64,000 bases of DNA from Tamarix chinensis (Eukaryota > Streptophyta > Magnoliopsida > Caryophyllales > Tamaricaceae): positions 106,323,422 through 106,387,421 of the forward strand of contig CM060175.1 in NCBI GenBank assembly GCA_030549775.1, in the 5' to 3' direction. The notes beneath the pieces were generated by a model. The model was given only the letters and a program-made list of their open reading frames with translations, made no database searches and was not told where the DNA came from. The position numbers were made by a program, and so were the translations under genes. Positions 11,901-24,099 of the stretch are shown here, one piece after another. How positions within the stretch are numbered: the stretch's first letter is position 1; each line of letters opens with the position of its first letter.

Positions 11901-14900
11901 CTATATAAAATTGTGGGAATAATAAAGGGAAAAAAATGAAAAAATAATCATTGCCAGAACAAGTTCCCGGTCAGTTATAAGATTCATTTTTTACTTTGCT
12001 CCTCAGTTTAACCGGGGAAGTAGCGCCATGCAACATTATGTGGCAACACGCCCTATGTTTATTGATGTGGAAGTCATGAATGCGGACACCAGATTGGTTC
12101 TTGGGGATCATGGTTTACAACCCAATCCGAGTGATGTTGCACGCGGACTCTCTTCGTTATACAAAGAAGTTACAGGTTCTAACCCTATACATTGATCTTG
12201 AAACAATGGTAGAGTGCTACAAAAACAGCTTACTTCAATTTTTGTGAAAAAAAGTTGGTGTTGAAGTCAATCATCTTACCTTTGGGAAGAGGCTTTGAAC
12301 CCATATATATTACCCTCAATGGGAGTGAATACATCAAGAGGGATTTTATTCATCAGTTATCCAGATCCCTCACTGTCTTTTCTGGTTTTACTGGGCAGAC
12401 ACTGTAAGAAAAGAATCTGCCACAATAATGGCAGTATTTCCTTCTCCAAATGAGGTTATGTCGATTCTCGTTCAGGTAGCTAAATTGAACTCTCTCTCTG
12501 AATTGTTACAATTTATCCAATACTCTCAATCTGTTACCAATGTTGGGGTACTGCAGCCGGCTGACTATTGTTCTTGTATGACTCAGAGGGTTCTGGAACA
12601 GAGAGTTACATCTCTTCTGGACAAGCTTTTGCAAAAGCCATCTCTTGGGAATCCTCCAACAAAGGATGGACTTCAATCTGTAAGTTTCATTGTTATTGGT
12701 TGCATTTCACTTCTATTGTTTCTGATGAACTTGCATTGTGATCCTTTTTTTTCCCTTCTCTGTTGGGACTTTAGTACCTGAGATTGCTGGCAGTTGCATA
12801 TGAGAAGACCCAAGAACTTGCTAGAGACCTTCGTGCTGTGGGCTGTGGTGACTTGGATGTTGAGGGTAATTTCTCAACTTTCAGTATTGATAAATGGAAA
12901 CAGTTTCTGTTATGAGTTGATTATCTGATCTTCTAAGTAAGAAAAGAAAAAGAAAAAAAGGGTTTTATATTCTCTCCATATACCATAGAATTGGGTTTGG
13001 TCATTATGGTTCTGCAGCTATATGGTGGTAATTTATAATTTTCGGAGTTTTAAATGTCCTTATAGTGAAAATAATATGATGGTATGTATGATCTGGTTGT
13101 GGTTAAGTATATATTCTGTTTCCCTAGTTGATTATCAAAATTAGGTTGTTTCAGGTTACTTAATAGCATATTTATTTCCTTATTGTAAATATTTAGGCCA
13201 GTTAAATACCTTTTGTTGCTGTGCTTTGAAGTTCTACCTAGGTTTTGTTTTTCATTACTCTCTCCATTTGACTGTGAGTGTCACTATTGAGGACATAGTT
13301 CTTAAAACTGGACAGGACCAGTTGTTTCCGATCGGCAAACCAATGACCTGAGCAGTTGTGTCACCCCTTCTGATTATTTAAGCACCCAAAAACAGAAAAA
13401 CTGGTCAAGAACCAATAAACCAGTTGAAAAACTGGTAACAACACTGCTCATTGTTAAATTTTGTATTTTATTGAATTGATGTGTATTACTGATTTGACAT
13501 GTGGTTTAACTGGTTAGACCAGAGAACCAGTTGATGGTTGGTGATGTTGATTTGATGACCGGTCCAGTACTCTAAAAAAAAAATCCAATGGTTTTTATTT
13601 TTTAAACTATAGTTGAGAATTCCCACATTTTCCCTACCTATCCAGGGCTTGCTAAATAAGCCTTTACACACAACCCTTATTAAATTTATTTCACTGTTTT
13701 TTTATATTTATTAATTATGAGGGATATTTACGTACAAAAGTGAATTAAACTAGCTAAACATGAAAATATTTTGTGATAAACTAAAATAGAAGTTCGACAA
13801 CCAGTGTGAGTTTTTTTTTTGTGGGGGGGGGCGGTTATACTATTTATAGGAATCTGTAGCTCATCGTAGATAAGTTCAATCTCTATATTAGTTACCACAA
13901 ATAGTACTGATTTTACATTCTGTTACTGTAATCCAACTTATCTGGTTCAGTACTGTAAATATTTCAGGCCTGACAGAGTCTTTATTTTCTGCTCATAAGG
14001 AGGAATATCCTGAATATGAACAAGCCTCGCTTAGACAATTATATTTGGGAAAGGTCTGTAACTCCTGCCACTTGTTCCATCTTTTATTTTCTTCCCTAAT
14101 TGCTGTACTTTATTTTGTTTTCTTTTCATGTAGACTTTTTAGCTATTAGACGTTTCATAACATAAGAGATATTATGCAGATGGAAGAATTGCGGGATAGC
14201 CAGCTGTCTGATTCCAGTGGCAGCGGATCTATTGGACGCTCAAAGGGTGCTTCAGTGACCTCTTCCCACCAGCAGATATCAGTTACAGTTGTGACAGAGT
14301 TTGTGCGCTGGAATGAGGAAGCTATATCTAGATGTTCCTTGTTTTCGCCTCAGGTGATGATTGTTCATCCATGAAAATATTTTCTTGCTTCTTAGCACCC
14401 GTAGGTTGTCTGCAGACTATGAAGAAAATGCTAGCTGATCCTGCCAAGTGGTCGAGTCATTGAGGCTTGGATGTCTCTGAATACAAAATTGGAAGATCCA
14501 GAGTGAACTTTGTGTGAGCTTTATTTGTGCTGAAGAAACTTGTGTCCATCTGTTGTCTGTTGTATGGTATTTTCATGAGCTGCTAATGTGAGAATACATT
14601 TGTCCTGTTGGAGGACATGCTATATCAAACCCATCTAATTTGGGTGGTGACCGGTGAGAAACCTGCTGGATAATTTTTATCTAAAATCGATGTATTATGA
14701 AATTATGAATGCAGCCAACACCATCTCTACCTTCGTCATGCCAGCTCTCCCAACCTCAACTGAAACTATTTTATTTGGTTATAGCAGAAAAGTTTGTCTA
14801 TTCCTTATCCACTAGAATTTATTCTACTAAATCTTATTTGAGAATGCCTTGTTGAGAAAGATCATATTTGAGACAATTTTCAAAGTTTGTATGACAGTAT

Positions 14901-17900
14901 TTGCTTTAAGAATATTTTTTAATGGACAAAGGAAGCCATAGCTGTGCAATTTTCTTTGTTTTTTGGTAACCACTAATATATAAAGGCCTGTTCTCCGCTT
15001 ATTTTTATCAGTAAAATTTTGACGACAAAAAGTAATAAAATTAAAGATAATAGTTATAATAATGATGGTAATGATAACAATAGTAGTGATACTAATGGGA
15101 AAAATATAAGTTATGACATGAATAATAATAAAACAGAAATAGTACCTCATGGGAAGATCTGATTTTCATTAATATTTGATTGTACTTCTATGTGACATAA
15201 CTATCAAAAGTCAATTCGGAATTTGTAAATCATTTTTTATGTGCTTTTCATTTTCCTTGTTGGCGGAAAGATCTGATTCAAGCCAATTAAGCTCTATAAA
15301 ACCATAGCTTGAGAAGTGATTAGTTGGCTGCCACATGCTTTAGGAATCTTAGTTTTTTAGCTCATACTTTGCTCGGCTGGTCAGCTTTGTTGAGATTCAT
15401 TACTGTGCTGTAACTATAATGGAGAAGGAAGCTAACAAATTGTAATTCTGCACTGAAGTATATATGGTAGCCTCATCTATTGATAGTGACATTTTGGTGC
15501 GGAATGTTGTGCAGCCTCCTATTCTTGCATCCAATGTAAAAGCTGTTTTCACTTGTCTCCTGGACCAAGTAAGTTCATGATGTTTGTTTGTTGTATACCC
15601 TTTCAGGATTTTATTGTGATTAAGTAATGTGTGATTACTTTGCAGGTCAGCCAATATATAACAGAAGGGCTCGAACGAGCCAGGGATGGCTTGATTGAGG
15701 CTGCAGCCTTGAGAGAAAGATTTGTGCTGGGCACAAGTGTTAGTAGGAGAGTGGCTGCCGCTGCTGCATCTGCTGTAATTATTTTTTTATTTTTCTATTT
15801 TTCTTTGAATTACATTCAAGTAGAACCATAAAGACTTTTGTATCTTATATTTAATACTCCCATAATTGATTCAATGGAGGTCACTGGTGATGTTAGGCAG
15901 AAGCTGCTGCCGCTGCTGGAGAAAGTAGTTTCAGAGCTTTCATGGTGGCTGTGCAGCGTTGTGCCAGTGGTGTGGCTATAGTTCAGCAGGTATGTTCTGA
16001 TGCTGATTGTATTTTTATGCAGTTATTATGGACTTATATAGCTGAGGCGTCATAACTTGTATTCTTTTTTCTCTCTATAGTACTTTGCAAATTCCATAGC
16101 TCGGCTTTTACTCCCAGTGGAGGGAGCTCATGCTGCATCATGTGAGGAAATGGCCGCAGCTATGTCAAGTGCAGAGGCTGCTGCTTATAAAGGACTTCAA
16201 CAGTGCATTGATACTGTGATGGCCGAGGTCTGTCTTTAATAACTATATGGTGTTTGTACATAAAAGAGAGTTTTGACTGCCTTCTGGGGTTGTCTGTTGA
16301 TTTCTGTGTTTAATGATCTGTAGTTTAAAGATCATCTTTTTGGTGTTTGATTTGTCGTGAATCTAATGAAGGTGGAGAGGTTGCTATCAGCTGAACAGAA
16401 GGCCACAGATTATAGGTCACCTGATGATGGAATGGCTCCTGATCATAGGCCAACAAATGCCTGTACCAGGTGCGTATATTTTGCCTTTCCAAATCATCTA
16501 GCCTGAATCTATTCCCTAGCAGGGGCTTTGGCAGCATTAAAATGATGCTGGTGCACAGTTATATGTAGCATTTGAATCAATTTATATTTTTCTTTGCAGC
16601 CCATATTACTAACTTTGCTTTTCAAATCAATGCATATCTGTACTTATTAGGCTTCTGCCAACCTACAGTTATATGTAGCATTTGAATCAATTTATATTTT
16701 TCTTTGCAGCCCATATTACTAACTTTGCTCTTCAAATCAATGCATATCTGTATTTATTAGGCTTCTGCCAACCTCATCTTGGCCCCTGATGAGCTAAGTT
16801 TATTTCTTTTTCTTTTTGCAAGTTCCTTAATTTGATGTTTTCTATCTTGGCAGAGTTGTAGCATACCTTTCACGAGTCCTGGAGGCTGCATTTACCGCAT
16901 TGGAGGGTCTTAATAAGCAGGCATTTCTTACTGAATTGGTAGGGGACATTGAAAACCTACTTTATGGTTCATTATGTTGTGCAGTACTAATACTTTATTA
17001 AACCTTTTTAGCTTTATAGTTGTAAATGAGTTGAGTCAGTTCGGCATTCAGCTCATTAAAAGGTCAGATCAATTTGTTTGTTTAGCTAAATGAGTGGAGC
17101 GTGAGCCTTATTTTTGGTTTCATTTATTAAATGAATCGAGCCTAAAAAAGTAAGGCTAGTTTCATTTATAACTATGGCTCGTAAGTTTGGCTTGGCTTGT
17201 TTGTTTAGTTAAATGAGTCGAACTTTAGTCTATTTTAGACTCGTTTAGTTAAACAAGTTGAGTCCTGTTATGGACAAGCAGGAGCAACAACAACCTTCGG
17301 CCCTCATTACTTACAAGAGGCGCAGCAAATAGGATTGGATTTACTAAGTATTAATTAGTTGTTCTAAGTTATAGTGTGTCAGTTATAAGTTTGAATTAGT
17401 ATTATGGTGTGTGTTATTAATAAGGAGACAGTTACCAAGTAGTTATTTTCTTTCTGATGTACGTTTGTATTTAAAAAGGAATGGAGAAAATGAAGAGGGC
17501 AGTCAGTTTTCTTCACAAAAATCATGAACAAGAGATCAAAGAGTTCTCTCGAATGAGCCCTTAAAGAGATCAAAGGGTTCTCTTTAATGAGCCCTTAAAC
17601 ACTTTCAAAATAGGTAAGAAAGGAAGAAAAGTCAGTAGATTAGATTTCACTAAAGATTCAGAATCTGATAACACAACAAACAGACCTATTACCAGATCCC
17701 AGAGTAGGACCTGTAACAAATTGGTATCAGACAGGTTGGTAATGGCTGAACCAAGAACTTTGCAGCAACAGTTTGAAGCCTTCCTGGCCTTATATCAGGA
17801 AGATCGGGCCAGAGACCGTGCTGATCGCGAGAGGGAAAAGCAGGAAATTCTCACGCAATTGCATGATGTGATTCGCGAAGTTACAACAACCCGTACTGAA

Positions 17901-20900
17901 GGTTCTGGCACTCATCCTCGTGCCCCTAGGGAGAGGCTGCCTGTTGATGATAATGCTGATCGTGGCCATTATGCCCCTCGATTTTCCAAACTCGAATTTC
18001 CAAGATACAAGGGCGATAGTGATCCTTTGGCCTGGCTCAGTCGATGTGAACACTTTTTCCGCCATCAACGCACTCCGGAGGCAGAAAAGATTGCTTTGGT
18101 GGCCATCCATTTGGAAGATGATGCTCAGTTATGGTTTCTCAAATTAGATAAAGATCGTCCAAACTTGTCTTGGGAAGATTTTAAAAGCCAGTGCCATCTC
18201 CGCTTTGGACCCTCTGTTCATGGCAATAAATTGGGCGAATTGGTGAAATTAAGGCAGATTGGCTCTGTTGAAGAATACCAGCGCCGGTTTGAACAATTAT
18301 CTGCACGGGCTAGTTCTCTTACATCTGAACAAGAAGTGGAAATTTTCTTAAGTGGCCTCCAAGAATATATTGCAGTCGAGGTTGAATTGCACCATCCTAC
18401 TGATCTGACCAGTGTCATGAGTTTGGCTCGTCTCTATGAGCGTAAAGGGAGTGGAGTGCGGCTTAGCTCATTTAATCGTGGAATAACCCATGAATGAATG
18501 CGTATGCTTTTGATGTTTATTCTTCGTTTTGAGCTTCAGAATTTCTGTAATGGGCATCCAGCATGCTGAATGCAGCATTAGCCCTATTTTAAGGTATAGA
18601 ATCAGAGGCAACTTTTAGGAAATCACTTCTTATGTGTTGTTTAACTTCATATGTGCATGCATTTCCATTGTAAGTTTAATATTTGGTAGTCTTAGAGCCT
18701 GGGTAAAAAGATGTCACAAAAATAGGAATTATGTAGCTTTTGGGTTTTCCTACGTACCAATTTGATTCAATTCACTGCAGGTCATCTGACTGTATACAAT
18801 CTCCCAAGATATTCTTCATATGGATAGATAACAAACTTCCAGTTTAATTGGCTTGCCTAGTGGCAAGAAGTTGCCGTAACTATTTTCAGTACATAGTCAG
18901 TTCTAACTCTAAAATCTTTTGGGCTTATTGTTTTCTTGTGACTGATCCATCCCGTCATAATTGTTCAATAAGTTACAGATTGCTTAGCGCTCCTGGTTAT
19001 TATGAATGTCATTATATAGTGGGTGCCGTTATATATCCAACGCCTTACCAGTGTTTGATTTCTCTGATCTCAGGGAAACCGATTGCATAAATTGCTGCTC
19101 AATCACTGGCAGAAGTATACCTTTAATCCCAGGTACCTAACTTAGCATCATCAGTTCATTTTATTTTTACTGAGGGAAGTTTTCGCCATTATAGGCATTC
19201 TCACCTCTGTAAGACTGTAACTGCTTTTTCTCTTTGCCACAGTGTACCATCTATTTTCCCGGGGAAATAGTATATGGGGTCCCTCTTCAATCCTGTTTTG
19301 GTTTCAATTCTTTTTGGCATTGCGTTGTTCATTATTAGTTGTTTTAAGGAGTCTAGACCTTTTTCATTTTACTTTCTTGTTCTCTAATCAGTGAATTTGC
19401 TTCCTGATTTATTTCACGTAGCTGATTGCACTGATGATCACTATCTAAGGATTGTCAGCAGGAAATGTGATTGTCATTCATTTTTGAAATGAGTGATTAT
19501 GAGTAAGCACAATATAATATCTAAGTTCATCTTTTTGGAGTGGCTATGCGTTATCTGCTCAAAAATCTGATGTGTCCTATTCCATATAATTTTGTTTAGA
19601 AGTTCCACATTTGAACTATTTGCAATTGGAACTTGGTCAGTGTTGTTTAGAAAGAAAAAAATGAAAAAAGAAATGGAAAAAGATGCTTCATCTTGTATTA
19701 TTGAACAACTAAGATGAAGTTGCAAAATCAATTTTGACTTTCTATTTAATCGTTCTGGTTGCATGAAAATGGTTGCATGAAAATGGGAACGTTAAAAACC
19801 AATTCTCAGATTAATAATATTATTTTTCTATTTATATATAAACCTTAGGAAATGGAAAAAAATGTGTTTATTTTTCTTTATTTATTTTTACAAATATAAT
19901 TATGAACACATAATAATATAAACGATTTGCTAACATTCGACGCTCATTCAAAAGAGTAAATCTTCGTAACGTTCATTTTATGCTTATATAAAATAGTGAC
20001 TTAGAGACGTCTAAAGTTTATGTACACTGGTTAAAGGCTTTTAAGGTGGGAGAGAGTAAATGAGGGTTGAAAGCTTTTCAGAGTTGGGAGTGTTGAAAAA
20101 CCAGCCCAAAGGCCGTCTTTTGGTTATTTTATGCAGGAAGTTTCCATGCAACTTAGGTTATTTATTAGATGGTCTGGTGAAACTAATGAGTTTTGTAGAA
20201 TAAGGCAGTACGAGCAACACAACAGCGCTTCTTATAAATTCAATCATTTACGTTGTATGGGGAAGTCAGGATGTACTCAATGTATGCAACCTTTGCTTCT
20301 ACTAGCTTGTAGGATAGTAGCAGATTGTTTCCAAAAACCCACAAAAAGTTTTTAAAGAGGAATAAGAAAAAAAAGTTATAGAAGAGGAAGATTAGAGCAA
20401 GTAAAAGTAGATACTTTAAACAATGATGCTATCAATAGTATTATCCGTTGTAACTAAAGTAGAGAAGGTAGATAAATGAATCAAAGAAAGAAAAAAAATA
20501 TTCATGCAGATGAACTACAACAATATTAAGAATATCAACAATCCCAGTAGTAGTATGAATATAAAAAAACTGAAGGCAGAAAGAGCTCTCTGCCGGAACT
20601 CCATGTCTTCCCCAGAGCATTTATGTATTCTGTATGTTCCTTTTTTTATCTTTCTTGCAGTGGAGGATTGAGGCTGAAACGTGACATAACTGAGTATGGG
20701 GAATTTGTGCGAACTTTCAATGCTCCTTCTGTTGATGAGAAATTCGAAGTTCTTGGAATGTATGTTTTCAGAAAATTTTCAAGTTCCTTTTTCCCCTTTT
20801 TTCCCCTTTCTATCTTTTTCATGTTTCCTCAGATGTGACTATGTAAGTCTACATGTGAGATCACCTTTTGTTTTGACTGTAACGTTTTCTGTGCAGCATG

Positions 20901-21748
20901 GCAAATGTCTTCATTGTTGCTCCTGAAAGCCTTTCCACCTTGTTCGAGGGGACCCCAAGTATCCGTAAAGATGCACAAAGGTACGGAATTCACCCTTCTT
21001 GTATTGTTACAGAGAGTACTGTTGCTTTCGCTGTTACGGAAGGCTCAGGGCTGGTGATGCTTCATCTGGGTATATCTGATTAACCAAGCTTCGTATGGAT
21101 GGAGAATTTTATCATTGATGGAATTTTAGAAGTGAATAATCCATTGTTTGGATAAAAAATTTGAATTATTTCCTTATTTAGATATTTAATTATATGAAAT
21201 TTGGATAAAATATTTATAATTTTTTTTATACATGAGATTATTTAAACATATTATAAACTTATTTGGTTGAATTTTAACATAAATGTTAAAACTTCTGATA
21301 AATATCTAAATTCTAAGGATAGAGAATTAAAAAAAAAGGAAAGTTTTTCTCTACCGAAGTCCTAAAAATGCGAGACATAAACCACTGAAATCTTATAAAA
21401 TATCATAAACTGACCTAAAATTTGTGAAGTGCACAAGTACTTTACTATGAATCTTTTTCCTCCTTTTGTTCTACTTTTTGCTATGTCCACCAAGAATCTA
21501 AGAAGGTTGGTCTCCCGCCCTAACCCTATGCCATAAAATGAAGAGGAAGAAAGAAAGAAATGAAGCGGTGAAATGTAAAGGAACCATATAAAGCGTTTTA
21601 AGGTTATTCATCTTTAAATGATGGACTGTTCTGACACTGACGTTTTTGTTCTTTTTTACATCATTTCAGATTTATTCAGCTTAGAGATGACTACAAGTCT
21701 GCAAAACTTGCATCGAAACTCAGCTCATTTTGGCCAAGCCTAAGTTAA
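5993..21748 (+). CDS. SEC10: Exocyst complex component SEC10, 24 coding exons, 839 aa
   Basis: SEC10 is a subunit of the octameric exocyst, which tethers secretory vesicles to the plasma membrane before fusion. Exons: 5993-6100, 6472-6720, 6817-6891, 7518-7619, 7790-7840, 7920-8025, 9410-9529, 10473-10564, 12007-12175, 12399-12475, 12587-12679, 12775-12865, 13968-14053, 14180-14353, 15515-15568, 15646-15774, 15897-15989, 16081-16227, 16372-16469, 16854-16938, 19074-19132, 20661-20759, 20897-20980, 21670-21748. They total 2520 bp in phase and every intron is GT-AG. Recognisable plant SEC10 segments are DIEDFKGDFSFDGLFGNLV, EKGVDGLFGSFARLD, YLMEFNGSPGDLMEL, SECAKILAQFNRG, LEQRVTSLLDKLL, TNACTRVVAYLSRVLEAAF and the C-terminus KLASKLSSFWPSLS. 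Length is close to Arabidopsis SEC10 (about 830 aa). The start is the first in-frame ATG. No frameshift or premature stop was seen. Intron 20 holds a retroelement fragment that splicing must remove. Confidence 0.95.
13300..13575. mobile_element. MITE-like element in SEC10 intron 12
   Basis: Both ends carry related inverted sequences: AACTGGACAGGACC on the left, and on the right a segment whose complement reads GTACTGGACCGGTC. Between them are several ACTGGT and AACCAGTT motifs in both orientations. No reading frame is present. The imperfect termini and internal palindromic ACTGG/CCAGT motifs resemble plant MITEs. I found no clean target duplication, so boundaries and superfamily are uncertain. 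Confidence 0.4.
16555..16774 (+). repeat. 110-bp tandem duplication in SEC10 intron 19
   Basis: The block at 16555-16664 is repeated immediately at 16665-16774 with only two visible differences (both T/C). Each copy contains a pyrimidine tract followed by TTTGCAG, a good 3' splice-site look-alike. The true exon 20 acceptor is at 16853. High identity points to a recent duplication. Confidence 0.9.
17266..17718 (+). repeat. 5' LTR of a truncated retroelement in SEC10 intron 20
   Basis: The segment starts TGTTATGG and ends CCTGTAACA, so it has TGTTA/TAACA inverted ends. It is followed two bases later by TTGGTATCAGA, resembling the primer-binding site complementary to initiator tRNA-Met that follows most plant 5' LTRs. 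A gag frame starts 24 bp downstream. The length, 453 bp, is normal for an LTR. No 3' LTR was found in the intron, so target duplication cannot be tested. Confidence 0.7.
17742..18497 (+). CDS. Retrotransposon Gag (Ty3/gypsy type), open but C-terminally truncated
   Basis: The frame is open for 251 codons from an ATG just after the primer-binding site. An N-terminal charged region (EDRARDRADREREKQ) is followed by a retrotransposon Gag domain: FPRYKGDSDPLAWLSRCEHF, LEDDAQLWFLKLD, WEDFKSQCHLRFGP, GSVEEYQRRFEQLSARAS and LYERK. The family normally continues into a CCHC zinc knuckle, protease, reverse transcriptase and integrase. Here the frame stops at GITHE and ordinary intron sequence follows, so pol and the 3' LTR are missing. 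It lies in SEC10 intron 20 on the same strand. The absence of stops suggests a young truncated insertion; retention for a function is possible but unsupported. Confidence 0.8.
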   Translation: MAEPRTLQQQFEAFLALYQEDRARDRADREREKQEILTQLHDVIREVTTTRTEGSGTHPRAPRERLPVDDNADRGHYAPRFSKLEFPRYKGDSDPLAWLSRCEHFFRHQRTPEAEKIALVAIHLEDDAQLWFLKLDKDRPNLSWEDFKSQCHLRFGPSVHGNKLGELVKLRQIGSVEEYQRRFEQLSARASSLTSEQEVEIFLSGLQEYIAVEVELHHPTDLTSVMSLARLYERKGSGVRLSSFNRGITHE

Positions 21749-22306
21749 CTTGAGGATCCCTGTTGAATGAAAAATACTGGAAGATCATACTTTCATGCTG
21801 GTACTGTTTGGGTTAGGTCATGATATTGTGGACAGTGGAGCACGAGTTGGCTGAGTAGTCAAATCGAATCCTTTAACTGGATGGAGCAACTATGTTGTTG
21901 TTTAAAGATGCAGCTGAGTTTTACGCTCGCTCCCATATATGACCTTTTTTCATTCATTTTGTTTTAGTTAATTTTTTTCCCCCATTTCTTTCTTTAAATG
22001 TTTGTTGTGTATATCCCATTTTGGATGGATGGTCTCCAAGTGAATGTAGTTGCTGAGGTTTGATTGTCATGCCTTTTTTTTTTGGGCATTTGTGTAGTGG
22101 TTGAAAAAATATTGAAAGCGGGGGGAAGAACTTATCGAATTTTGTCTTGGTCTCCTTAGGGGCCACCATGTTGGAGCAAAATTCGGTTCAACTAAGGTAC
22201 AACTTAAATTTTAGGTTTTCTTATAAAATCAGTTGTACCGAATACTGATTGCTCCACTCTATATCGAAGGATGTAGAAATTGTATAATAGTTGCCCAAAA
22301 AAATGA
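21749..22306 (+). other. SEC10 3' flank up to the nested elements
   Basis: This presumably contains the SEC10 3' UTR. I found no canonical AATAAA close to the stop. The last 100-150 bp before 22307 show no recognised feature. Confidence 0.4.
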
Positions 22307-22500
22307 TGCGTTATGGGACATGATAATGTTTTTTGATTGTTTTATTTCCTCATTAGAAACCTTTACTATAAGCTCTTATGTAGAGCTACTAAGTCGATAT
22401 CTAGTATATAAACTGGGCATTGTACAATGAAATAAGATAACAATAAAATTGGATATCAAAATCAGTTTGACTCCCTAAATCCTTTAATAATTCTGACTCT
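22307..22500 (+). repeat. L1 5' LTR (approximate)
   Basis: This aligns by eye with the stretch at 54206-~54440. Shared blocks include GGGACATG-like sequence near the start, GAGCTACTAAGTC versus GAGCCACTAAGTC, TCTAGTATATAAA, GGCATTGTACAAT, and ACTCCCTAAATCCT versus ACTCCCCAAATCCT. The copies are clearly diverged, so the insertion is old. Confidence 0.65.
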
Positions 22501-23146
22501 AAATCCTAAAATACATCATCAGTACAAAAGTTCTACAATTCCTAATGAAGCTTGAATACCAAGCGTCATTTCCGCATTGTATCCATGACGACAATTACAA
22601 AGAGAGACTTTGATATCCTTGACCTTTTAGGGCAAAGATATCTATAATAGATGGTAGATGCAATTCCACATTTGAAATCAAATGACCCCCCAAAAAATGC
22701 AATAGTTGCAAATACTAATACTTCAATCTAAGAAATGGTGAATGAGATTGTATTTTATTTGATACTATTTGTATGTGAACTTGGAAGGTTCTAAAGAATG
22801 ATGGGGTATTTTAGAAGAGAGGTATGTATATCTAAAGAGAGCCCCTCCTCCTTAAAGCTCAATATGATTAATATTATTTGAGATTTTAAGATTTCAAAAG
22901 CATCATTGATTATAATTCTTCTATATTTTGTATAACATTCCACTAATGATGTGGGAAAAAAATTATTACAAGAGATGATGGAAACAACATTTTCTACTTT
23001 TCATGCCTCGAATGTACTATTACAAGAGCAATATAAAAAATATTTTGAATTATTATAAGTTTTACTTGTGGCTAAATAGAATAGTAAATTGTTGATGAAA
23101 ACTTATAATTTAAGACCCACTAGATCCACAACATTTTCTTAAACAA

Positions 23147-23556
23147 ATGCTAAGTATAAAGGTGGACATGGACCTTTTGGTAAACAAGGACACACATTTA
23201 CTGCAATCAAGGTTGTGGCAAAGGCCACTCTGTACATCCCAGTTGAAGGCCTACTTTTCAAGGACTACACAAAACAAAAGCTACATATGTCAGGAGTGCA
23301 TAAGAAATTCCCCCAAAAGACAAAGAATGTATGCTATAAATGTGGCACGGTAGCGCATCGAACTCACAATTATAGAATTATTAGATACTTGGTTGAATTA
23401 TACCAATGTTCCCTCAAAGTTAAAGGGATGAACATTGAGGAAAATTTTACTAACAATGCCACTACATCGATACCTAGCTTAGATGTTTTTTATTTTTTCA
23501 TAGATAACATTGATATTAATGATGAGTTAGCCATCATGCAAAATACTACAAATTAA
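23147..23556 (+). pseudogene. L1 Gag remnant with zinc-knuckle trace
   Basis: Two overlapping frames carry the end of a copia Gag. The second contains CYKCGTVAHRTHNYR, a CCHC-type knuckle in which the last cysteine position reads His. A frame change between the two ORFs and stops upstream show it is dead. Confidence 0.6.
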
Positions 23557-24099
23557 GGGAATGTCAGTACTATTTTTTTTTTGAAAATTTTCCTTCTTCT
23601 TCTTGTTTGATTTCGATGTAAACTTCACTTATGTTAACATGTAATCTCATTATTATTAAATATGCCATTTTTCTTATTCATATTCTAATAATCGACTAAT
23701 TTAAAATTGAAGATATGAACACGTTTAGAGTCTAATCTAGTGGCAAGCAAATATGTCTGTAGAATGCACTACTACGCACACCAGTTTTAGAAATAAAGAG
23801 TATTCCTTTCAATTAAAATATGCTGACGGTAATGTGAAAACTCTATCAGGTGCTACACAACTTATAAAAGACTCATGAAAGGTATGGGTATTACTCCATA
23901 AAGGGAAAAAATTGATACCAAATGATGCACTATATTCAAGCAAGTCTTAAAGAAATTAAGTTTCAAAGATGTGCATCAAAATGGTTATCACATGGAAATC
24001 ATGATTGAGGAAGAAAATGGATAATTGTGCATTACAATATATGAATGTGGCAAAAATGTAATCTTGAGAAAATGCCAGCATAATCATGAGGATTTTATT

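Noticed and set aside
17790..18110. Antisense 106-codon frame opposite Gag
   Set aside because: Shadow of the Gag coding strand, without motif.
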